The notes beneath the pieces were generated by a model that did not search any database, had not been told where the DNA came from, and was given only the letters and a program-made list of their open reading frames with translations. Both the position numbers and the translations under genes were made by a program. From Geosiphon pyriformis (lineage: Eukaryota > Glomeromycota > Glomeromycetes > Archaeosporales > Geosiphonaceae), in the NCBI GenBank assembly GCA_016748015.1, contig JAAOMT010000590.1:615912-679911 (forward strand): DNA of 64,000 nt, read 5' to 3'. Positions 1 to 11,895 of this stretch are shown here, piece after piece; positions within the stretch are counted from its first letter, which is position 1, and the number at the start of each line of letters is the position of its first letter.

Positions 1-205
1 TTAGAAGCCTTATTGTTTCTTTTCTGGTCTGGGTGGCAGTGTGCGGGTTATTATAGGTGTGTAGTGTTGCCTTGTCTGGCTTGAGTGGCTAGCCACATGT
101 AGAAAGTGCATGAATTGCATTTAGTTTGAGCCTCTTAGTTTGGCTCTATGTACTAGATAGCAATTGGGCTACACTCGTTAAATGTGTTAATAAAAAATAA
201 AAAAA
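1..205 (+). mobile_element. 3' end of a LINE (window-truncated copy A)
   Basis: The first 64 bases encode the last residues of a LINE ORF2 (ending FSGLGGSVRVIIGV, stop TAG at 62-64). This matches the C-terminus of the large LINE that stops at 11761 (FSGLDGSLSVDIGV). The following 3' UTR, about 65-180, is nearly identical to 11762-11880 (shared blocks such as TGAGTGGCTAGCCACATGTAG), and ends in an A/T-rich TTAATAAAAAAT tail. It is therefore the same subfamily as the copy at 5010-11895. The rest of this copy lies outside the window. Confidence 0.9.
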
Positions 206-1530
206 TAAGATTAATTTAATATTATCAATACTAAAATTTGTTATTATATTTTATTTAAAAATAACTTTATAAAAAAGTTTTTTTAATTTGTTGTTAAATT
301 CTAATTTTAATTTTTTAAAAATTTTAAATATTAACTTAAAAAACTTAAAAAACTGCTTGTTTTTTATAATCTTAAATTTATAAAATTAAGTTTTAAAATT
401 TTTTTAATGATTAATAAACACAAAATTTTATAAACAAAAACTTAAATTACATAAAAAAAATTTTTTTTTAACTTGTCAAATTTATTTACAATATTTAATA
501 CTTTAAACAAAAAAACTTTTTAAATGTTTCTATTTAAATTTGTTTATATTTATAATATATTTTATTATTTTTATTAATTTATTTGTATAATATATTAAGA
601 TATATTTAAAAAATTATTTAAATTAATTAATATAAAAATAATTTTGTAATTAATATTAAAAAATTTATTTATTTTATGTATTTTTTGTTTAATAATAATA
701 TTAAATAAAAATTTATTAGCAAAAATATAATTAATAACTTTTTTTGTTTTTTTAAAATTTTGATTATAAAACAATTTATTAAGAAATTATGCAAATTTAA
801 ATTCAATTATTTTTTAAAACTAATATTTTGTTTAGTATTAATATTATTAAAATTATTAAAATTATTAAAATTATTATAAAAACTATTAAGATATTAATAT
901 TTGTTTTGACAATTATAATATTAATTTGTTTTAATTTTATACTTAAAAAAACTTTAATATAAAAACTTTGAATTATAATTAAAAGCTTGTTTTTGATTAA
1001 TAATAATAAATATATTAACAAAATCTGGTTTAATATTTTAAAAATTTTGCATATATATTTAACTATTTAATATTTAAAATAATTGTTATTTTAGAATTTA
1101 AATTAAAAATAAAAATATTTGTTTTATTAAATTTGTTTATAATTTATAATTTATAATTTAATTTAATCTTTTACTTTTGTTTTATTAATAATAAATATTA
1201 AATTATAATTTTTTTTATATTATTATACAATATTTTTTTGATTAACAAATTTTTTTTTATATTATAAATAATAATTTACAAATTAAATTAATTATTATTA
1301 AAAAAATAATATATTTATTTTTAATAAATAAAACATTTAATCTTAATAAAATAATATTAAAAAACTTAAAAGTTTTATTATTTTGGTTTTTAAATTATTT
1401 AATCTAAATATAAATAAACTAAAAATTTAAAAATTTAAAAACAACAAATTATTAGTTTTTTTAAAAAACTTATTTAAAATTATACTTAAATTAAAAAATC
1501 AATATTAAAAAAAAACAAAAATAAATAATG
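206..1530. other. A/T desert, no gene seen
   Basis: This stretch is almost pure A and T with very few G or C. Short ORFs are only poly-Leu/Ile/Asn translations of this composition. No promoter, RNA gene or coding homology is visible. Composition switches abruptly at 1531, where the next LINE begins. Confidence 0.8.
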
Positions 1531-4500
1531 GGCTCGTCAATATCGGCCTCTGGATTACGTGTTCGATGGTGCTTTCTCTAATGTCATGTGTTCGATTGGT
1601 TTTAATGAGTTGTCAGCTGTTGTTGAGGATCTTCCTGATGGAAAAGCGGCTGGTCTTTCTGGTATCTCCAACGAATTATGGAAACATTGTGACAAATCTG
1701 TTTTGGATATGCTTTTGGTGCTCTTGAATTTCTGTTTGGTTGGCGAGTCGGTCCCTGGGCCTTGGAGAGAAGCCTGGGTTTCAATAATTCCTAAACCATA
1801 TGAATGGAAGGGAGTTCTCACGAACACCCGTCCTATAGCTTTAATTGAAACAGCCTGCAAAATTCTCTCCAAGATCCTTTCAGATAGGATCTCTCTGGCT
1901 TGCAGCACTTTTGATGTTCTTCATGGGGACAATTTTTTGGTTTTAAAGGGTACGACAATGCAATCTCTCATTTTTGCTATCGGTTCTGTGGTTGAGGATG
2001 CCTTGGAGAAGAACCGTGAACTTTGGCTGGTTTTACAGGACATGCGCAAGGCTTGTGACTTGGTGGGTTGGAAACATCTTAGGAGGAATCTAGTCAGGAT
2101 CAAAATGTGTGACAGATTTATTAGATTTTTTGGCAGTATTCACAATGGTCGCGTCAACAGAGTAATGACTAACTTTGGCTTGACTGATGGGTATTGTGTC
2201 CACGATGGGTTGGATCAGAGAGAAGTCTTCTCACCTCTTCTCTGGCGTATTTTTTATGATTCACTTTTGTGCGAGGTTAAAAGACAGGATAGTGTGTATG
2301 GCTACAGATTGAATTCTCATTTCATATTAAGAACTGGCCAGGTGGATCCTCAAGCTGGGCTGTCTTCGTTTCTTGCTGCCGGTGCTTTTGTTGATGATAC
2401 TATTTGAGTTGGTAGCAGCCAGACTGCTACACAACGCATCCTTGATGTTGCTAGTGAGTTTTTTAGGTTTAATGATATTTCTGTAAACAATGACAAAATG
2501 GTGGCCATCCCCATCAATTGCTGGGTGCTGGATCTTTATTTAACTATCAGTGGTGCGCCTATTTCCATTGCCAAGAGAGGGGAATCTCATCACTATTTGG
2601 GTATTTTTTTGTCTTCTGAGGGTCTTTCAAAGCCTAGCTTGGCTAAAGCTTAGGCTGATGTACGGTTTTTTGTGAATCTTGTTTTGAGAAAGGCGATTTC
2701 GGACAAACAATGTGCATATTTGGTGTCTGCAGTTCTCTTCCCTATCATCTGCTATAGGACTCAGTTCAGTTTCGTTTCTGTTGGTATTTGTAGTAAATGG
2801 GATGCTTTGGTATGCAAGGTCTTAAAGTCCAAGTCTGGATTGTCACGTGACTTCTCCAGTGATACACTTCATCACCCCTCTTTGTACAATTTAAAAACTT
2901 TCGAACAGATCCAGGCTGAAAGTAAATCAGCCTCCGTTGTTGTTTTTGCAAATTCTACTGGTGTCTTGGGTCACTTGTTTTCTCATAGGTCTCATGACCT
3001 CCAGGTTCTCAGCTGGCGTCCTCGTCATCCCTTACTGTTTCCGGCTCATGTTGGTATCAGTCCCTCGGATAATTTTTTGGTGGGTGTGGTTTGCATTTTT
3101 TCTGGATGTGATTTGTCTTTGGGAGGCCTTCTAGCTTGTGCTTTTCATCGTCGGTATGGTACTCCTATGTCTTTGGTTCTTGGTGAATCCTGTTTTTTCA
3201 AGTGTGTCTCTTCGCTCAGGCATTATGGAATTGCTTTTGTGGAACAGCTTCGTGACTGTAATGGTGATGTTTTCAGTTGGGGAATCTTCAAGCGTTGGAA
3301 GAGACTAAACCCTCGTGGCCCAGTCCCTTTCTGGTTTAATCTTTCCATTCGCTTTCTTGGTAGCGTTGTGCCTCTCTCCTCAAGTTCTTCTTTGGTGGAT
3401 GGTCATGCTGTGTCTGATATCCGTCTTTCTTATGATTTTGGTGTGATTTGTGACACTCTGCCGACTATTGATGCTGCCCGCTTTTTTGTGTATACAGATG
3501 GATCTCTTTCTGGTCTGGGCACTGTTAACATGAAAGCAGGTGCTGCTGTTTTTTTTGAGGACATTAACTTGGGTTTGGGTGTTGGGGTGTCTGGTTTGGT
3601 TTTTTCTACTCTGACAGAACTGCAGGCCATAGCTTTGGCCCTTGAGTGTGTTTCTTTTTCTCGTTCGATTGACTTGTTCTCAAATAGCCAGGCTGCGTTG
3701 AATACATGTAGGTCGGAGTCTTCATTGTCTGGATTTCAGAAACCGCTGTTGGATCGAGCGTCGTCACATTGCCACCGTCATTTGTCAAAAGAATTTGGAT
3801 GTGAATTGGGTTAAGGTGAAAAGTCATTCAGATGTCTTAGGCAACGAGCGTGCTGATGCACTTGCCAAAGGTGCTGCTCTCTCTGCTTGGTGCCTATCTT
3901 ATTTAGTCAGTGAACGTTTTCTGTGTGCTGGTGGTACGGCAGTTTCTGGTAATTCTAAACACTTTGTTCGTAATGTTTTCTGGTTAGTTCATCGAGCTTG
4001 TTGGGAGATTGGAGTGGGTTCTTGTGTTGTGAATGATAGTTTGCGTGCTAATATCAATTGGTCTAAGTCTTCTATGGTGTGGCACCCCAATTCTCACTTG
4101 GCATCCAGTTTTACCAGCATGCGCATGGCAGGCTGTCGTACTTACTTTATGAAGGCTTTCCATCATCAACTTCCTGTTGCTATACACAAGCATTTATATA
4201 ATAGGAGATACCCCAGTGTGGTTTGTTTGTTTTGTGGTAACATTGAGACCTCAGATCATGTCTTCTCGTGTCTTCAGGATGCTGTTGGCCGTGCTCGATT
4301 ATTGGGTGCACATGCTTCAGCTTGGGAGGCTCTTTCTGGTCTGTCTCGCTCTTTTTCATGTGTATTACAGGCCTTGGCTTCTTGTGTTTCTGAGGTTGGA
4401 GTTGGTGTTGCTCTGTGTAAGGGCTTTGTTTTTGATGAATGGTTTCGTGAGTCTGTCTCAGTCTTCAAAGATGCTAAGGAGGGTGCTAAGAGGATTGTAA

Positions 4501-4905
4501 GCTTTGTGCATGAGTTTTGTCTGGCATTTCGGGATGATGTTTGGTTAGTCCAGGCCAGACACCGAGCATTTATGGAAAAGCATGGTTTGATTCCACGTGA
4601 TGGCTCTGCTCCTGCTTCAGTTTCTGGTTTGCCTATGGTGTTCTCAGCTGGTGTGGTCAGATTGCTGGGGGTGGCTGAGGCTTTTGGAGTTGGTTTCGGG
4701 TTTCGTAAGTTTTGTCCATTTTTTTCAGGTATTGGAGATCCAGTTTCTGTGCATATAGATGTATAGTGTAATCCTGACTGGCCCGAGTGGCTGGTCACGT
4801 GTAGTAAGCGCATAATTCACACCTAGTTTAGATCATTTGTATGATGTATAGCACTAGGTCGCATTTGGACCTCATTCGTAAAAAAATAAAAAATAAAAAA
4901 AATAA
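1531..4905 (+). mobile_element. 5'-truncated LINE (copy B) with RT and RNase H
   Basis: A non-LTR retrotransposon copy lacking ORF1 and the endonuclease. Homology to copy C begins abruptly at about 1535, at the exact boundary with A/T-rich DNA. This is typical of incomplete target-primed reverse transcription. It contains the reverse transcriptase, RNase H and C-terminal zinc finger of ORF2, then a 3' UTR and an A-rich tail at about 4878-4905. The 3' UTR resembles those of copies A and C only in blocks, so B belongs to a different, related subfamily. Target-site duplications cannot be called in A/T-rich flanks. Confidence 0.88.
1535..4766 (+). pseudogene. LINE ORF2 fragment: reverse transcriptase-RNase H-CCHC
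   Basis: The reading frame starts in the fingers region of the RT (QYRPLDYVFDG) and includes the catalytic FVDD box at about 2388-2399. Stop TGA at 2405 replaces the Trp of DDTIW seen in the other copy; a second stop, TAG, lies at 2651. The RNase H domain (YTDGS at about 3493, TELQAIAL, GNERADALAKG) is split by a frameshift between about 3720 and 3795. Its third catalytic Asp appears as Asn (FSNSQAAL, against YADSQAAI in copy C). A C-terminal CCHC finger (CLFCG...DHVFSC, about 4228-4272) follows. With two nonsense changes, one frameshift and no 5' half, it cannot move by itself. Confidence 0.88.
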
Positions 4906-5125
4906 ATAAATAAATAAAAATAAAATATTTAATTTCAAATCAGATAACAAAAACTTAAAAGTTTTTAAATTTTATTTGTTTTAATACTATTAGTTAAACA
5001 AAATTTTTTTCTTGTTGATCTCCTGACCATGATAAGAGCATAGATATTTCTGAAGTATTCACTTTTCTTCCTCCCTTTTTCCCTAGTCCCTGTTAGCTAT
5101 TTCTTCTATTACACCTCTGTTTGTC

Positions 5126-7072
5126 ATGATGGAACTGGTGAGCTCTTCTGCTGGTGGCTCTGAGTCAATTTTGGCTGGTTTGGGGACCCGCCAAAGTGCG
5201 AAAAGCAAGCGTGTGGATACAGTATACTTTCGAGGTGTGTCCTATAAGAAGCCAAAGAAGCCTGTTGCTGGTATTGTGATTGACTTATCTGCTGGCCCTC
5301 TGGGCTTGGAAAATCTTGGTGATGCTGGCGTTAAGCCTGGGATATCTTGGGGAAGCGAAGTTGGCAGTGTCACTAGCAGTGTAAGTGATCTCTCGGATGT
5401 TGAAAATATGGCAAACACAATTGCTGAAAAAACCAGTTACATGGAATCAGGTAAGGACAACAATATGGATGAGACAATGCTGAGAAAGACTCGCACTTAG
5501 ACGTTTGCACTGGACAACCCTCTGAAGCAGTCTTCATTTGAACGTATGAGTGATGATAATGTTGTGCTGGATCTTCCTTCTTATGTAGATATTGGGTTCA
5601 ATTAGTCGCCACTGTTTGGATCACATGCCCCAGAAATATGGAACTTTAATACGACAAAATCTTTTGTGCTTGATATTGAGCTTTCTACAGTGCCTGGCAA
5701 GTTAGTTAGTGATAAATTAATTTTATTAAAAAAAATCTTTTATTGTGTTGATGGTTTTGGGGGAGTCTCTACTCTCTCAAAATTTTCTGGTATTATTAGA
5801 TCATTTTTTACATCAGAATTTAGTTTGAATAAGGCCAGGGAAATGGCAATCTGTGAGAAAATTTTGGTTAATGATGATGTCAGAAAAGCAAACAGCCATT
5901 CAGATTAGGAGGTGATCATCAAAGAGATTCCAATAGATCTTCCCAGATCAGTGGTGGAATCAGTTTTCTTTAAATTTGGCAAGATTGTGTCTATCAAGAT
6001 GCAGCTAATTGGTCTTTGACAAAAGACCTTAGTTGAATTTGAGTTGTCTGAAATTGCCAGTCAGATTGCTTCTATGTGGTCTGTTTTTATGGGAAAAGAT
6101 TCTGTGCATGTGGCTTTGGTGATTAATGATAAACAAATGTGGGTATCTAGGGATCAGCATCGGACATTGCTATACACTTTTCTAGTGGGCACCACTGCCC
6201 ATGATCTTTCCGATTTGTTGGTATCCTATGGTGAGAAGTCTTGTTTTATTGGCCACAATCTTAGTTCATATGTTCATGATAGGTGTGCTGTAATTTGTTT
6301 TGGTGATAAGACGTCCAAGTTGGCTGCTATTGGCACAGTTCCTATTTTCAAGGGTGTAAATTTGTGTTGTGCTGATTTCTCTCTGGCCTGTTGTAGTCGG
6401 TGTAAACAATTTGGTCATATTTCTGTTAACTGTTCGATGGGTGAAAATTCTGGTGGTCGAGGAAGGTGGGTGGTTTCTGATCAGGATCAGGTTTGTCTGG
6501 CTGGAATATATAAGAAAAAAATGGCTCCTATTGCGCAGCCAGTTTTATTTGATGACAAGATGTAGGCTCAGGTTGCCGGTGGCTCTTCTTTTTGTATGGT
6601 TCTTTTGGATGCTTTTGGTGTTGGTTCAACCTCAGGCATAAACTCTCTCTCAATGTCCTTTGGGTCCTTCGATGTCTCTGATTTAGGCGGTCATTTGACA
6701 TCCCTGGAATGCTCCTTAGAACTCTTAGCTAACCAGGTTTCTGGTATTATGAAAAGATTGAGTTTTGTCGAGTTGGTGCCTTTGGCATCTTCCTCTCATG
6801 TTTTTCCTTCAAATGTTTCTGTGCCTGTGGTTTCAGTTGTGGACTCAAATATGGCTCTGGATGGTGGGTTGACTTCATCTACACCTTCTGTTTCTGGTGC
6901 TAATGTGTTTGATGTTGTTCTTAGTTCGAGTGATTTGAAAGTTCTTACCTCCAAGATAGGTGGTCTGAAATCTAAAATGTCTGCTTTGGAAGCTTCAATT
7001 GGTTCAGTTCTGGTGAGATTGGATCTTTTGTGTTTTAGTTTTGGTTCCCATGTTCTTTTTTTGTCTCAATGA
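5126..7072 (+). pseudogene. LINE ORF1: RRM-like plus CCHC nucleic-acid-binding protein
   Basis: A single frame of 648 codons from ATG 5126 to TGA 7070, with five in-frame stops: TAG 5498, TAG 5603, TAG 5906, TGA 6017 and TAG 6563. There is no frameshift. An RRM-like fold is suggested at about 5912-6070: RNP2-like VIIKEIP, then KFGKIVSIKM, then RNP1-like KTLVEFE. A CCHC zinc knuckle (CSRCKQFGHISVNC) lies at 6392-6433. ORF1 proteins of this type coat the element RNA. The stop at 6017 sits where GLWQK would be expected, so it is read as TGG to TGA. Confidence 0.82.
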
Positions 7073-10000
7073 GTGATCTGGTCTGGAAATTTGCAACATG
7101 TAATGTTCGAGGTATCAACATTCCTGTGAAGCAAGCAGACATTGTTCATTGGCATGTGGATTCTGGAAATATGGTTTCTTTTGTTACTGAAACGAAGTTG
7201 AGATCCTTTGCTGGGCCATGGATCAAGAATAAATTTGATGAAATTTGGATTTTTACTTCTGGTTTGGATGTTGGTTATCTCGATGCAGGTGTTGCTGTGA
7301 TCATGAACAATTCTTTGGCTTGTCATGTTTCTAAGATTAAAGAGATCTCTGGTCAGGTTGCTTTTGTGCGACTTTTGTTCAAAGGCAAGCTTTCGGTAAC
7401 TGTGCTTGGTTTGTATGCTGGTGCTTTTTCTGGCACTTGTTTTGGTCAGGCATCTGAGGTTAATTCTTTCATTGCTAAGGCTGTCAATACCAGGACCTTT
7501 ATTGTGTTGGGTGGAGATTTTAATAAGAGCAAATCTGGAAGGAGCGTGAGTTTTAAGTTTTGCTTGGGTCTGGGTTTGGTCAATTCTTTTGCTGGTCATC
7601 ATTTGGCTAGGACACCTACATAGTGCAATTCAAGAGGGTTTGAGAAGACTATTGATTACATTTTTGTTAGTAAAAATCTGTTTTCCACTGTTGCTAAGCA
7701 TTGGATTGAACCTGTTTCTGAATTTTTTGATATGGATCACAGTGCTGTCATGGTGTCGGTTGGCTTGGGTGGACTCTTGAATGCTCAGTTAAATAGTTTG
7801 CACAAGCAGGCTAACAAGAATTGTTGGAAGTTCAGAATTAAGGATGCGGATATTGCCAAATAGAGTAAGTTTAAGGATTGTGTTTTAAATAAACTTCTGT
7901 TGGTCAAGGACTTTTTTTCTGAGGCCAAAGCTGGTGGTGATCTAGATACTATGTGGGTGATTTTGGAGAGGGGAATGATTGAATTGGCTAATGAGGTGTT
8001 CGCGAAGCATTGGTTTAGTGAGTTTCAATGCCCTAGGAATAAACATTCTTCAAAATTTTTTGGGCTCGAGCTACTTGTTGCTAAAATTGTTAACAAAATT
8101 GGTTCTGGTAACATGCTTGGAGTAGATCATTTTGTAAGAAAATGGTTCACTTTGGATGAAGCCAAGGTTAGCACTTTTTCTGACTTGGTCATCTTGGGTG
8201 GGGACAGTGTTGTTCTTCTCAAGCATTTGTCATTGGTTCGCAAAGAATACAGAAGGTCAAAAATGTTTGAGTCGAGATTGACTGAGGAGACTTCCATTAG
8301 AAAAGCTATAGAAAAGTGCATGGAAAGCTTTGCTTCTAATAAGGGTGGCATGATCTAAAGTGTTTTGGACTGGCCTTTTCATAAGATGGTCCTTGATCAT
8401 TTGGTGATTAATGATAACTTGGTTTTGGAACCTGAAAAGGTAAAGTCTAAGATAAACAAGATCATGATGGGGTGGACAAGAGTTTGCACTATACCTCAAT
8501 TATTGTCTGAATGCTGAGTTTGCCAGTACATGCCATTGAATTATATAAGGGATGATGCCTTTTCTGGTGTTATAAGGGAGATAGTTATGGAGGAGTTGCT
8601 TCTGGTGGTGGGTGGTCTGCCTGATGATAAGGTTGCTGGCCTGTCTGGTATTCCCAATGAACTATGGAAGCATGACGGGTAAAGTGATTCTGAGCTGTCT
8701 GTTGGTTTTGCTGAATGCTTGCTTGTCCGTTAGCAGAGTGCTTGTTTTTTGGAAAAGGGCCTGGGTGTTGATGATTCCTAAGCTGTATGATTGGGATGGT
8801 GTTCTCATGAACACTCATCCCATTGCTCTGATTGAAACTGCCAGGAAGATTCTCTCTAAGGTTCTGTCTGATCAGATTTTTTTTGTATGTAGTAAGTTTG
8901 GTGTTCTCCGTGGTGACAATTTCTCTGTGTTGAAGGACACATCTACACAATCTCTGGTGTTTGCTATTGGGGTGGTTGTAGAGGATGCTCTTGAAAAGGA
9001 TAGAGAACTTTGGCTGGTTCTGTAGGACATGCGAAAAGCATATAATTCTGTTGGGTAGCATCATTTAAGGGCTAGTTTGCGGAGGATTAAGATGTGTGAC
9101 AAATTCATCAGATTTTTTGGTAGTATACATGAAAGTAGATTCAACAGGATGATGACTGATTTTGGTCTTTCTGATGGGTATCATGTTTGTGATGATTTGG
9201 ATCAGAGTGAAGTTTTCTTGCCCCTTTTGTGGAGGATTTTTTATGATCTGCTTCTGTGTGAGGTTAAAAGACATGAACAGATTTTTGGGTATTAGATAAG
9301 TTCCAAGTTTGTTTCAAAATCAGGTTGAATTGAAGACAGTGGTGAGTTGTCATCCTATTTCATAGCTGGTGCTTTTGTTGATGATACAATTTGGATTGGG
9401 AACTGTCAAGCTGTTACTCAGAATATTTTGGACATTGTAAGTGAGTTTTTTGTTATCAATGACATTTCCATCAACAATAAAAAGACTGTGGCCATCCCGA
9501 TCAATTAAGATGTTAGAATTGCTTCTTTGAGTATTAATGGTCTGCCTGTTTCAATAGCTAAAAAGGGTATAGCTTATCACTATCTGGGTATTTTTTTGTC
9601 CACTGAGGGGCTTTCAAAACCGAATGTGGCCAAGGCATATTCTGATGTTCGTTTCTTTGCTAATGTGGTTCTCAGGAAGGCTATCACTGATAAACAGTTT
9701 TCATATCTGGTATTGGCCGTCTTGCAGCCTATTATTAGCTATCGCACTCAGTTCAGCTTTGTCTCATTAAATGTGTGTAACAAATGGGATGTGATGTTGA
9801 AGAAGAGCCTTAAGTCTAAAGCTGGTTTGTCCTATGATTTCCCCAATGAGGCTCTGTGTCATCCGTCTTTATATGGTCTAAAGTCTTTTGAGCAGGTGCA
9901 ATCTGAGAGGAAGTTGGCTGCCTTGATTTTATTTTCCAACTCTTCTGGTATTCTTGGCCAGTTGTTTGAGCACAGGCTTCTCGATTTGTAAGTTCTAGGG

Positions 10001-11761
10001 TGGTCTCCTTTGAATTCTTTGCAGTTTCCTGTTAGGTTGCGTGTTAGCTCCATGAACAATTTTTTGGCAGGCATGGTTAAGATTTTTCTGTGCAATGAGC
10101 TGTCTCTGTCAAATAGATTACCCAATGCTTTTCATAGTCCTGGTAATTTTCCTGTGTCCTTTATCTTGGAGAGTTCTTTGCATTTCAATTCGGTCCATTT
10201 ATTGAAGCATTTTGGTGTGGCTTTTGGTGATAAATTGTTTGACAAAAAGGGGCGTATTATGAGTTGGGCAACTTTTCAGCATTGGAAGAGGCTGGGGCCA
10301 AGGAGTCCTGTTCCTTACTGGTTTACAGTTGTGTCTGATTTTTTTTGTGGTATTGGAGTCTCACTGGCCGGTTCTGTAAAGTCTACTTGTCTTTCTGGAG
10401 TGAGTGTTTTGGATTCCGAGAAGTTTTCTGTAGTTGTTAGTAAGTTGCATGAGGTCTAGTCTAACTCGTTTGAGGTTTTTACGGATGGCTCATTAAAAAA
10501 TTTTGGTAGTGCTGATGTTGTCAGTAGTGTGGCGGCTTTTTTTCCTGTTATTGATATGAATATTGACATTAGAGTTGATAGGCTGTTGTCTTCTACTATG
10601 GCCAAACTGCAAGCCATTGCTTTGTCTTTAGAGTGTGTTCCGTCTTTTTGTATGGTGATCGTGTATGCTGACAGCCAAGCAGCTATTGATGTGTGTGTTT
10701 TTGAGATGTCATTGTCCATACCTGATTTCCACTTCTCTTGTTGGTTGGAAAGACGCCGGATTTTTGATTTGGTTCATAAAAAGGATCTTTCTGTGCATTG
10801 GATTAAGGTCAAAGGGCATTCTGAGATTGTTGGTAATGTTAGAGCTGATGCTACTGCTGGTGATGCTGTTTTTTCTTGTTTATTTTTGCCTGTCAGTGTC
10901 CAAGAGTGCTTTTTGGTTGCTGAGAATACACCGGTCTCTGGTAATACTCATCATTTTGTTTGGGATTTGTATAAAGCTGTTTGCTGTGCATGGTAGGAGG
11001 TGAGACCTGGCCGTGATATGATTTCTGGTGTGCTGATTGAGGCTGTGGATTGGGATGCTACTGTTAGGGTGTGGCATCCTGATTCACATATGCTTGCTGG
11101 TTTTACTAGTCAGAAGTCTTCTTGTTTTCGCACGTATCTAATGAAAGCTGTGCACTAATGGCTTCCTGTGATGGTTAGGAAACATTTGTATGATAAATTG
11201 TACCCTGGTGTGCTGTGCTTATTGTGTTATGAGGTGGAGTTACCAGACCATGTTTTCACGTGTTCTTATAATGTGGAGGTTTACAAGAAGGTTTTGATTG
11301 CAGCGTGTTCAGATTGGCTGTCCATAGTTGGTTCTCATGGCTTGTTATCTTCTGCTGTTTTGCAATCTTTTGGTCAGTGTTTTTTGGACATTAGTTTGTA
11401 TTCGGTTCTGTGTAAAGAGTTTGTGCTGAGAGAGTGGTGTGAAGAGGCAGTGGAAATTTTGGATGGTAAGAAAGAAACTGTCAGCGCTGTGGTTAGTTTT
11501 GTTGGGCATTTGGTTGAACTACATCACTCTAAAGCCTGGTTGACAAGGTCAGCATTTAGGGTAAAAATAGAAAAAACTGGTCTGGTTGGGAATGACAATT
11601 TGTTTTCTGGTTTGTTTTATTGCTTGGGTTCTTTGTTGCCCGATAAGGTGGTGAGAATGCTTGGCATTGCTGGCTCTTTTGCTGTTAATTTTGGCCGTCA
11701 CAGATCTTACCTTTTTTTCTCTGGTCTGGATGGTAGTCTTAGTGTTGATATAGGTGTGTAG
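7069..11761 (+). pseudogene. LINE ORF2: endonuclease-RT-RNase H-CCHC
   Basis: The frame starts at ATG 7069, overlapping the ORF1 stop. The AP-like endonuclease is recognised by ATCNVRGI (7096), TETKL (about 7186), GGDFN (about 7510), IDYIF (about 7651) and the DMDHSAV box (about 7732). The RT follows (fingers from about 8518; FVDD at about 9376), then RNase H (FTDGS 10478, ADSQAAI 10668, GNVRADAT 10833) and a CCHC finger (CLLCY...DHVFTC, 11217-11261). Stops: TAG 7621, TAG 7861, TAA 8356, TGA 8515, TAG 9023, TAG 9056, TAG 9293, TGA 9326, TAA 9506, TAA 9989, TAG 10457, TAG 10994, TAA 11156. One frameshift near 8665-8690 moves the frame by one base. Confidence 0.88.
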
Positions 11762-11895
11762 TGTTGCCTTGTCTGGCCTGAGTGGCTAGCCACATGTAGA
11801 AAGTGTGTAAACTGTGTTTAGTTTAAGTTTCTTAGTTTGATTCTATGTATTATATAGCAGTTGGACTTCACTTGTTAAACTTATTAATAAAAAAT

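Larger units (their letters stand above)
5010..11895 (+). mobile_element. near-full-length LINE (copy C), inactive
   Basis: A 6.9 kb non-LTR retrotransposon of the I/Jockey-like type, judged by an RNase H domain after the RT. A G/C-richer 5' UTR (about 5010-5125) follows A/T-rich DNA. Then come ORF1 (5126-7072), ORF2 (7069-11761), a 3' UTR (11762-11880) and an A/T tail. The two ORFs overlap by the four bases ATGA at 7069-7072. Both frames are collinear and carry at least 18 in-frame stops, with only one frameshift (about 8665-8690). Copies A and C share a subfamily. Confidence 0.92.

Noticed and set aside
5126-11761. Stop-codon reassignment (TAG as Gln/Trp) to explain the LINE stops
   Set aside because: The LINE itself and host genes such as PDX1 end in TAG, others in TAA and TGA, and no host exon contains an internal TAG. 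Mutation is the simpler reading.
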